DNA of 64,000 nt. Source: Methanospirillum stamsii (GTDB taxonomy: Archaea > Halobacteriota > Methanomicrobia > Methanomicrobiales > Methanospirillaceae). Below are positions 34,486 to 42,211 of this stretch, in pieces. Within the stretch, counting starts at the first letter, position 1. The number at the start of each line of letters is the position of its first letter. The notes under the pieces are model-generated. The model made no database searches. It had not been told where the DNA came from and saw only the letters and a program-made list of their open reading frames with translations. The position numbers were made by a program, and so were the translations under genes. The stretch spans positions 2,480,001-2,544,000 of the forward strand of contig NZ_CP176366.1 of NCBI RefSeq assembly GCF_046244385.1, given 5' to 3'.

Positions 34486-35289
34486 TCATCCCTTCCAGAG
34501 GTAGTACTCCGGCATCTTTGGTTCGGCATACAAGGTATGCAGTCTTAATGAAGCATCCTGTACTGGCCCTGGTTTCATGGTTCTTGCATGCTCCGGACAG
34601 GCTCTGATACAGGCACAGCAGGTGATACATTTTTCCAGTTCAATCTTTGCACTATTTTTTGAATCAATCGCACCGGTCGGGCATATCTCTGCACAATGCC
34701 CACATGAGGTACATTTGTCATTGACGGCGATAAAATCAACAACCCATAATTTTGAATCCCCTCTATAGGGATATTCGCCAGGCACTTCGACCTCAGAAAC
34801 CGGATTTTCTGATGAAACAGACTCAAGTTTTGAACGTATATTCCGGCCGAATTCCTTTGCATAATCCAGATCTTTGTTGTAAGGACGTCCTGCTGCGGTT
34901 GGCGTTTTTTCAGTTGAAAATGAATGTTCCCCGATAAAGGCTCCTCCGGCAATGGGAATGCCTCCACATTGAAGAATGGTTTTTTTGAGTTCAAGTAAGG
35001 CATCTTCATAGGTCCGGTTGCCATACACAACCACACAGATCGCCGGATTATTCTGTAATTTCATCGCCTGTAGCCAGTCCATGATGAGTGCCGGGACTCG
35101 TCCCATATATACCGGAACCCCGATAACCAGTAATTCATCTTCTGATGTTTGCAATGGTTCATTTCTTGCATCCGGTGATGTAATGTCGATCCATTCCGAG
35201 GTATCCGGTTCTATCCCTCGCTCAATACCCCTAAGAACCGCTTTTGTTGTCCCCGTTGGAGAGAAACAAACAAGTTTTGCATGTACCAT
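34486..35289 (-). CDS. EFR1-type protein: flavodoxin-like domain plus two [4Fe-4S] ferredoxin clusters
   Basis: 267 residues from the ATG at 35289, chosen because AAAGGA lies nine bases upstream; earlier ATGs at 35298 and 35310 are possible. The flavodoxin-like half binds FMN through FSPTGTTKAVLRG and shows GVPVYMGRVP and VVYGNRTYEDAL. The C-terminal half has two four-cysteine motifs, CTSCGHCAEICP and CITCCACIRACP. This architecture is called EFR1 and is common in anaerobes, where it carries electrons for unknown partners. First gene of the operon with nudC and tetR. Confidence 0.9.
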   Translation of the reverse strand: MVHAKLVCFSPTGTTKAVLRGIERGIEPDTSEWIDITSPDARNEPLQTSEDELLVIGVPVYMGRVPALIMDWLQAMKLQNNPAICVVVYGNRTYEDALLELKKTILQCGGIPIAGGAFIGEHSFSTEKTPTAAGRPYNKDLDYAKEFGRNIRSKLESVSSENPVSEVEVPGEYPYRGDSKLWVVDFIAVNDKCTSCGHCAEICPTGAIDSKNSAKIELEKCITCCACIRACPEHARTMKPGPVQDASLRLHTLYAEPKMPEYYLWKG

Positions 35290-35414
35290 TTTTCTCATTC
35301 CTTTTTGCATATCTGTGCATCAATCCTGAATCCTCTGGTTTCAAGAGTTCAAATACTCTTCATGAGAACTTTGAGTTCCTGGATTCTTTCTGGAAACACT
35401 TTCTTCATAATATT

Positions 35415-35446
35415 ATAACTATGGGTTATCATATAACTATTGGTTA
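35415..35446. promoter_or_regulatory. Two direct repeats, each a dyad: probable TetR operator
   Basis: ataactatgggtta (35415-35428) and ataactattggtta (35433-35446) match at 13 of 14 bases. Each has TAAC and GTTA at its ends as inverted arms. Spacing is 18 bases between starts. It lies about 125 bases upstream of the EFR1 start, facing the operon that ends with tetR. Confidence 0.5.
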
Positions 35447-35600
35447 CTTTATGAATGAGGATACGTTTTTGGGGAGTAAAGAAACCCGAGTCCAGATGAT
35501 GTATTGTTCGATTATGAGGAAATATCCGGGAGCATCCATGGGTTTTGTTTCAGGGAGTAATTATTACCCGGAGAAGGGATATTGTATAACAAAAAAAGGA

Positions 35601-36008
35601 TCAGGGGATTCTAAAGAACTGGTCGATTGCGACACTAATCGGTTCTTTATCGTCAAGATAGGTAAGTTCAATCTCATCCGGTCCGATGATTCTTCCGGTT
35701 GAGTACCCGTTATTCTCCTCTGTAATGGAAAGCTGGGTTCCGTCCGCACTTATGATTCCCGCAATCTCCCGCGTTACATCTGTGCCGGTATCGGCAAACC
35801 TGGTATGACCAATAATAATCCGGTCTTTCTGTTCGGTTATGTTCAGGAAGAAAAACCCGGTTTCCTGTTCGTTAAATCCCGTATCACCATTATACTCGGA
35901 GTATGGTCCGGTCCAGTTACCAACAAGATCGGGAATATCAGCCATTACCATACCTGCCATACTTACTATGGCTATTATAACCAAAAATCCGGTTACCAGA
36001 GTTTTCAT
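35601..36008 (-). CDS. Small secreted protein
   Basis: 135 residues from the ATG at 36008 (MKTLVTGF); a longer frame to 36050 adds 14 hydrophilic residues before the signal. An N-terminal signal peptide (about 1-23, ending MVMAD) precedes a mostly beta-strand domain: LVGNWTGPYSEYN, FFFLNITEQKDRIIIGHTRF and AGIISADGTQLSITEE. The pattern resembles small lipocalin-like exported domains found in methanogen genomes, but no named family was recognised. Confidence 0.7.
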   Translation of the reverse strand: MKTLVTGFLVIIAIVSMAGMVMADIPDLVGNWTGPYSEYNGDTGFNEQETGFFFLNITEQKDRIIIGHTRFADTGTDVTREIAGIISADGTQLSITEENNGYSTGRIIGPDEIELTYLDDKEPISVAIDQFFRIP

Positions 36009-36109
36009 ATAAAATGATCTCTTCACCAGGTAATAATCTTTAGCCATCATTCCTGACCTGGATTGTCGGTGGTCAAAACCGGTATACCGTTAGAGATACC
36101 AATGAATGT

Positions 36110-36500
36110 ATGGTGGATGAACCTGAATCAGATAATCCCTGTAAAATTCTCCGGGAATGGGTGAAACAAGAGGGATTTGGGTTTTCACCAGATGAAGAGG
36201 GTTCATTTCATTTAGCAATAGACCGGATTATTCACTCCTGCAGCCCGTCCCTTCAGGTACTCGGACTTGGAGAACCCTTTCATGGAGGAAGGGATATTCT
36301 GAAATTTCGAAACCTCCTATTTTTCTATCTGGTTGAGAGACATGGGTTCCGGTCAATAGCCATTGAAAGCAGTTTTTCTCGTGGACTAAAGGTCCAGGAA
36401 TACATGAGTGGTCAGGTAAAATCCGGGATATTTTCCGTTTACAGGTGAAAGTATCAGAGAATATGATTGGCTGGTCTTTTTTCCTAATCTTATCGCCTGA
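36110..36500 (+). pseudogene. Erythromycin-esterase-family remnant with internal deletion
   Basis: The first 112 codons show the family N-terminus: LGLGEPFHGGRDILKFRNLLFFYLVERHGFRSIAIESSFSRGLKVQEYM. The frame then stops at 36448. Right after, another frame gives PFTGESIREYDWLVFFPN and ends at 36500, which looks like the family C-terminus. The middle of the gene, several hundred residues in intact relatives, is missing. Erythromycin-esterase-like proteins hydrolyse macrolide lactones in bacteria; archaeal homologues have unknown substrates. Confidence 0.65.
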
Positions 36501-36659
36501 TAATCTAAAAACCATTGTTATCTGATGAACCTGGTTTATCAATTTCAGGATTTATTGCTTGCTTTTAGAAGGTTATTCTCTCTGCAATACATACCTGAAG
36601 AGTGTCACTATTGCCTACAAATCATTATAATTAAATAGTATTATTTGAGAGTTTTTGAT

Positions 36660-39600
36660 ATGATAGGTACAGGTATTCCTTGTCCAATAATCCGGATATC
36701 CTGTATCTATATCATCGTTATTTTTTTATTGTATCCCGTTTTTGCCGAAAAAGTATCTGATTTAACCGTATCCGGAATTTCAATTCAGGAAGGTCTCTCT
36801 CAGAACACCGTTAATTCCATTTTGCAGGATGAAAGGGGATTTCTCTGGTTTGGGACCCAGGACGGTCTGAACCGATATGACGGTTATACTATTAGGGTAT
36901 TTCGAAGTGATCCGTCATCAGTTAGCAGTATCAGCAGCGGTTATGTAACTGATTTGGAAGAGAGTCCTGACGGGATCATGTGGATTGGGACATTAAGCGG
37001 GCTGAACAGGTTCGATCCAAAGACTGAAGAATTTACCCGGTTTTTTTACCAGAATGGCAATGACTCATCCCTCTCTGACAACCAGATACATGATCTCTGC
37101 CTGGACAAAAAAGGGAGGCTGTGGATAGCAACAGACCAGGGAGGGCTTAATGTTCTTGATACTCACTCCGGCCAGTTTACCCACTGGAAAAAGTGTGATG
37201 ACGATGAAAATTCGATAATCTCAAACCGGATATGGCAGATAACTGATGATCCGAATGGAAATATCTGGCTGAATACTCCATCAGGTCTTGATTACTTTAC
37301 TCCAGTTACAGGGATCTTCAAACATTATTTCCATGATCCGGATAATCCTGCAAGTTTGTCCGTGAATGAGACCCTGGCTTCATTATGGGACGAAAACGGA
37401 TTTTTGTGGGTGGTTTCCCCACTTGGCGTAGATAAACTGGACCTTAATACTGATAATGTGACTCACTACCTCTTTGCAATTTCCGGTTCTGAAAGTGGAA
37501 TCGGTCTTAAAGAAGGGGCAATAATACAGTCATCTGATAACAAGCTCTGGATTGGGACGAGAGGATCTGGTCTTCGAGTGTTTGATCCATTATCTGAAAC
37601 ATTTACCTATTATCCAGGTGAAAGCCATGACCTAGGTTTTCTCCAGTCAAATGCAGTTCGTTCACTCTATGAAGATGCTTCAGGATCTATCTGGATAGGC
37701 ACTGATGATTCCGGAGTTTATCTTTACAATCCGAGGGTTGAGCAGTTTACTGTTTACCGCAATAACCCGCTGGATCCTGATTCTCTCAGCACAAGCGATA
37801 TTTTTGGTATTTACGCAGATGGAGATATCCTCTGGATTGGTGGAGCTGATGGTTCCTTAAACCGTTTTGACAGAAAGACCAATACAAATCTGATAATCCC
37901 GCAGGATGCAGATGATCCCCTTGCACTTGCTCCAAGCAGAATTCTCGGTCCGATTATTCCGGACAAAAAAGGCAATATCTGGATCGGGACCGGGGGAGGT
38001 GAAGGGCTTTTCAGGTTTTCCCCACATTTGGGAAAATTTACCCGGTATAGTCATGATCCGGATAATCCTCAAAGTATCAATAATAATAATGTTATCTGCA
38101 TGTATGAGGATTCTTTAGGAAATATCTGGGCCGGGACAGATGCTGGGCTTAATTTGCTTGATCAGACCATGGGGAATTTTACCTCCTGGAACCATGACCC
38201 TGAAAATCCTGAGAGTATCAGTTCTAATGACATCAGGGCAATTATTGAGGATAGTGATGGAACATTTCTGGTTGGCACGCTTGGCGGAGGTTTAAACCGT
38301 TTTAACCTTACAACCGGAGTATTTACCCGGTTTTTGCATGATCCTAATGACATCACCAGTCTGTCAGATAACGAAGTCCTGGCAATCTTTAAGAATAGCG
38401 ATGGTTTCTTCTGGATTGGGACAGGAAACGGGCTGAACAAGTTTGATGGAAATAGTTCTTTTCTGAAGTATACTATAGAAGACGGGCTGCCAAACGCGTG
38501 TATCTATGGAATTCTCGAGGATGATAAAGGGAACATCTGGGTATCAACAAACAGAGGAATTGCATGTCTTGATCCGGTATCTGGCGAAGTGAATTCTTAC
38601 ACCTCACACGATGGTATTGCAAGTGACGAGCATAATAGCGGGGCATATTATCTGGCCCCCGATGGTGAGATGTTTTTTGGCGGAATATCCGGGATTACAG
38701 CATTTTATCCTGACCGGATTGTCCCTAACCCGAATGTTCCCCCGGTTGTCCTCACCGATTTTCTTCTTTCAAACAAACCTGTTCCAATTGGCAATTCATC
38801 AGTTTTATCCCGCTCTGTTACGTATTCCGATGAAATCATCCTCTCATACCTGGATAGTATCTTTTCAATCGAGTTTTGTGCTCTGAATTTTGTAAACCCA
38901 AAGGAGAATCAGTATCGGTACAAACTTGCTGGATTTGATGATGACTGGAACGAAGTAGATAGTTCCCGGAGGACTGCAACATATACAAACATGAGGCCGG
39001 GAAGGTACGAATTTATCGTTGAGGCCTCAAATGATGATAATGTCTGGAATACAACCGGAACATCCCTGTATATCAATATTACTCCACCATGGTGGGAGAC
39101 CTGGTGGTTTCGGTCATTTCTCCTCATTTCCCTGTGTGCTCTGGTTTATATAGCGTATCGTGCACGTATTGAAAATTTCCGCCGTAGAAACGAGGAACTT
39201 GAAAATCTTGTAAAAACCAGGACTATGGAACTTGAGACTGCAAAAGAAAAGGCTGAACTTGCAAACCGGGCAAAGACTGATTTCATCTCAAATATGAGCC
39301 ATGAGCTCAGGACACCGCTTAATGCTATCCTGGGGTATGCACAGATCCTTTCCCGTCAGAATAATCTAACCGATACACAGAAGAAACAGGTCGGAACTAT
39401 TCAGAAAAGCGGCGAACATCTGCTCCGGCTCATTAATGATATCCTCAATATGGGGCGGATAGAATCCAGAAATATTGAACTACAGGTCAGTGATTTTCAC
39501 CTCCCGTCCATGATCCAGGAGATTATCAACATCATTCGGGTGAAAACAGATGAAAAAGGATTAACCTTTCAGTATGAGAAACCTGGTCTGATGCCTGAGT

Positions 39601-40631
39601 ATGTGAACGGAGATGAACGAAAAATTCAACAAATCTTTTTAAATCTTCTTTCGAATGCAGTACGGTACACAAATACCGGTTCAGTATCCCTTGCTATCTC
39701 CTATGTGGAAAATACTCTCTCCGTATCGGTTTCAGACACCGGAATTGGCATTCCTCATGAGAAAAAGGAACAGATATTTGAGCCTTTCACCCGGCTTGAG
39801 GCTCAGGGACATACCGCTGACGGAGTAGGTCTTGGTCTTTCCATCACAAAGGAACTGATTAATCTCATGCATGGCACCATCGATGTTGATAGTGAGGAAG
39901 GAAAGGGGAGCCGGTTTTCGGTCACTTTACCTCTTCCAAAAGTCGTTGGTGGAACAACATTGGATGATGACCGCCCTCTCATTACCGGATACCTTGGAGA
40001 ACGAAAGAGCATCCTTGTGGTTGATGATCACCGGGAAAATGCAGGATTGATGGTATCATTATTAGAACCTCTTGGGTTTATGATGTATGTTGCCTACAAC
40101 GGAAATGACGCTCTTTTGATGATAAAAGAGGAATCTCCCTCATTGATCCTTCTAGATTTTGTGATGCCCGGGATGAATGGCCTGGATTTTGTAACAATTC
40201 TGAGAAATAATCCAGATATGATGAATATCAGAGTTATTGGTGTCTCTGCATCAGTGCAGGGAGATGACCGAAAGGATGCCTTTGTAAAACTCTGTGATGA
40301 TTTCATCGATAAACCGGTTCGGTATGAACGACTTCTTGATGGAATTGGAAGGGTACTTGGAATATCCTGGATATCAGACCCTGACATAAATAGGACAATT
40401 CCAGAAAACAACCTGGATGAGGGTCATGAAATATCTGTTCCGCCAGTTGATGTCCGTGAAAAGATCCGGAAACTGGTGAAAGAAGGTGATTATCATGGGC
40501 TTGAGCAGGTTGTCAGTCTTCTTTCTGATCAAAATAATGATTATAAGGCATTTTATAAAAAAGTCAGCCAATACATAGAAAAATATGATGATGTATCAAT
40601 TATTGAGTTTATTGATTCGTTTGATCAGTAG
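36660..40631 (+). CDS. Beta-propeller hybrid histidine kinase (two-component-propeller, Y_Y_Y, HisKA, HATPase, receiver)
   Basis: About 1323 residues from the ATG at 36660 (TTG 36645 is also open). A signal anchor (about 5-30) is followed by roughly 13 propeller repeats with W(I/F)GT...GLNR(F/Y)D motifs (to about 690) and a Y_Y_Y domain (YRYKLAGFDDDWNEV). A membrane helix (FRSFLLISLCALVYIAYRA) leads to the kinase: H box SHELRTPLNAIL near 877, N box NLLSNAVRYT, G boxes DTGIGIP and GLGLSI. A receiver follows (VVDDH, LLDFVMPGMNG). The C-terminal ~60 residues are helical. The external propeller probably senses an extracellular ligand, perhaps carbohydrate as in Bacteroides relatives. Confidence 0.92.
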   Translation: MIGTGIPCPIIRISCIYIIVIFLLYPVFAEKVSDLTVSGISIQEGLSQNTVNSILQDERGFLWFGTQDGLNRYDGYTIRVFRSDPSSVSSISSGYVTDLEESPDGIMWIGTLSGLNRFDPKTEEFTRFFYQNGNDSSLSDNQIHDLCLDKKGRLWIATDQGGLNVLDTHSGQFTHWKKCDDDENSIISNRIWQITDDPNGNIWLNTPSGLDYFTPVTGIFKHYFHDPDNPASLSVNETLASLWDENGFLWVVSPLGVDKLDLNTDNVTHYLFAISGSESGIGLKEGAIIQSSDNKLWIGTRGSGLRVFDPLSETFTYYPGESHDLGFLQSNAVRSLYEDASGSIWIGTDDSGVYLYNPRVEQFTVYRNNPLDPDSLSTSDIFGIYADGDILWIGGADGSLNRFDRKTNTNLIIPQDADDPLALAPSRILGPIIPDKKGNIWIGTGGGEGLFRFSPHLGKFTRYSHDPDNPQSINNNNVICMYEDSLGNIWAGTDAGLNLLDQTMGNFTSWNHDPENPESISSNDIRAIIEDSDGTFLVGTLGGGLNRFNLTTGVFTRFLHDPNDITSLSDNEVLAIFKNSDGFFWIGTGNGLNKFDGNSSFLKYTIEDGLPNACIYGILEDDKGNIWVSTNRGIACLDPVSGEVNSYTSHDGIASDEHNSGAYYLAPDGEMFFGGISGITAFYPDRIVPNPNVPPVVLTDFLLSNKPVPIGNSSVLSRSVTYSDEIILSYLDSIFSIEFCALNFVNPKENQYRYKLAGFDDDWNEVDSSRRTATYTNMRPGRYEFIVEASNDDNVWNTTGTSLYINITPPWWETWWFRSFLLISLCALVYIAYRARIENFRRRNEELENLVKTRTMELETAKEKAELANRAKTDFISNMSHELRTPLNAILGYAQILSRQNNLTDTQKKQVGTIQKSGEHLLRLINDILNMGRIESRNIELQVSDFHLPSMIQEIINIIRVKTDEKGLTFQYEKPGLMPEYVNGDERKIQQIFLNLLSNAVRYTNTGSVSLAISYVENTLSVSVSDTGIGIPHEKKEQIFEPFTRLEAQGHTADGVGLGLSITKELINLMHGTIDVDSEEGKGSRFSVTLPLPKVVGGTTLDDDRPLITGYLGERKSILVVDDHRENAGLMVSLLEPLGFMMYVAYNGNDALLMIKEESPSLILLDFVMPGMNGLDFVTILRNNPDMMNIRVIGVSASVQGDDRKDAFVKLCDDFIDKPVRYERLLDGIGRVLGISWISDPDINRTIPENNLDEGHEISVPPVDVREKIRKLVKEGDYHGLEQVVSLLSDQNNDYKAFYKKVSQYIEKYDDVSIIEFIDSFDQ

Positions 40632-40734
40632 TCACCGGAGCGTTTTTATAACAATCTAAAGACGAATGATTTCTTTTTTTTTCACAAAAACCTGATGGAG
40701 AAGATGTTTTGGATTCCCTCTAAAATTCAATGGT

Positions 40735-42006
40735 TCAATTAAAAACCGGTGTGATTGAGATAGCACTTGAATCTTTTCTGTCATTTTGGATCTCGGCATT
40801 TGCGGTTTCTTTCCAGGTTATCCCATCATCATCTTTGGAGAGCTCCCAGATCGTGTACACTGCTGTATTCCGGTCTCCGTTTATATCCATCCTGAATTTG
40901 CCGGATAGACCGTAATGTTGTTCTGCCATTTTGAGAACAGCATCTTCCATTGATCTGCTGTCCGGAGAGCCGTCCATAATCAGAGCTTTTAGAGCAATCC
41001 ATGTAGTATCATAAGTAGCAAGGGTATAACCAGAAGGAGATTTTCCTTCTGTAATTATTGGGAGGGCCTGATATGTGGGGGAATTTTTCACGGTACGATC
41101 TGAGCCGAGGGAAAATGCTGTGAAGTTCCTTGCATATGCATATTCAGCCGGTTTTGATGTTCCGGTCAGTTCAGGAAGCAGGGCATTTGTATCACAACCT
41201 ATCCAGGCGACCTTTGCCAGATTTTCATACTCATCTTTTGTAGCTTCGGTGAAAATGGACTGCAGTTCGTTTGAGGTAACTGCATATATCGCGACCTTTT
41301 CCGGGTCAAGACTGGTAAGGACGGTTTTGGTTTTCTGGTCAAGACGTAATAGTATATCGGTAAAATTGGTCGTATCCGGACTGTACCAGGTAATTTCTTC
41401 CATGGATATGCCCTCTCCAAGGCTCTGTGATACCGCATTCATGAGTCCTCCACTCCTTTGATCATCACAGACGAGCGGCACAATACGGGTTATCCCTCTT
41501 TCAGCAAACCATCTGGCTGCAACCCGGCCCTGTATGGTATTGTCCGGGTTAAACCTGATGAGATTGTCATCCGGAGATGCAAGGTGAGGAGATACTGGTC
41601 CGGTTGCAAGAAGGAGGATACCATGGGAAGTACAATAATCCCTGACTGCATCTGCCTGCACATCAGATAGATAGGTGATAACCGTGGTCGCTTTCACATC
41701 ATCCAGTTTTGTCAGTTCTGCGAGGACTGATTCTGTATCTGAAGTGATTGCAGTAATGTATGGAAAGATCCGTTTTTTTGAGTTAATACCTGCGAGGTAT
41801 TTATTAAAATCCGAGACGGCGAGTTCAAACGCTTTTAAGCATCCTTCTCCCTGGACAGTCAGCGAGCCTGATGTTGGATACATTCCATATACAATAATTG
41901 AATCAGAGTCGATGCTGCTGGAATCGGCACAGGCCACGATAGGTAAGAGAAGCAGGGAGATAATTATTATTCCGGACAGCACGGGTATTTTTCCGGTATA
42001 TGTCAT
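40735..42006 (-). CDS. Exported ligand-binding protein, branched-chain amino-acid-receptor type
   Basis: 423 residues. The signal sequence (about 1-26) ends in a lipobox-like IVAC, so the protein may be lipid-anchored outside the membrane. The rest has the two-lobed periplasmic-binding fold of the LivJ/receptor-ligand-binding group: IVYGMYPTSGSLTVQGEGCLKAFELAVSDFN, then ATTVITYLSDVQADAV and ARWFAERGITRIVPLVCDD. No ABC permease or ATPase is adjacent. It converges with the propeller kinase (3' ends about 100 bases apart), so it could serve a sensory rather than a transport role. Confidence 0.82.
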   Translation of the reverse strand: MTYTGKIPVLSGIIIISLLLLPIVACADSSSIDSDSIIVYGMYPTSGSLTVQGEGCLKAFELAVSDFNKYLAGINSKKRIFPYITAITSDTESVLAELTKLDDVKATTVITYLSDVQADAVRDYCTSHGILLLATGPVSPHLASPDDNLIRFNPDNTIQGRVAARWFAERGITRIVPLVCDDQRSGGLMNAVSQSLGEGISMEEITWYSPDTTNFTDILLRLDQKTKTVLTSLDPEKVAIYAVTSNELQSIFTEATKDEYENLAKVAWIGCDTNALLPELTGTSKPAEYAYARNFTAFSLGSDRTVKNSPTYQALPIITEGKSPSGYTLATYDTTWIALKALIMDGSPDSRSMEDAVLKMAEQHYGLSGKFRMDINGDRNTAVYTIWELSKDDDGITWKETANAEIQNDRKDSSAISITPVFN

Positions 42007-42211
42007 ATAGTGAAGTTATTAGGAAGGGCTATAAAAATTCCGGTAATTTATGTGAAAGGCATAATCTGTTTTTGTGTTCTGTTAAATTCATCAAATTCTC
42101 TCTCATTTCATGATACACCATCTGATTGGCAAAATCTAGCTTGTTTTTTGTATTAGATCTTTCAGTTAATTATATATAGAATTACAAATCAATAACAAAG
42201 TGATCCTTATT

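Noticed and set aside
34446..34529. Longer N-terminus for the NudC protein
   Set aside because: It would overlap the EFR1 gene and adds residues unlike the family; the ATG at 34445 fits better.
34575..35036. 153-codon frame within the EFR1 gene
   Set aside because: A shifted frame of a protein whose flavodoxin and ferredoxin motifs are plainly in the other frame.
35244..35702. 152-codon plus-strand frame between EFR1 and the small secreted protein
   Set aside because: It overlaps both neighbours antisense, lacks a recognisable domain and covers the likely operator and promoter.
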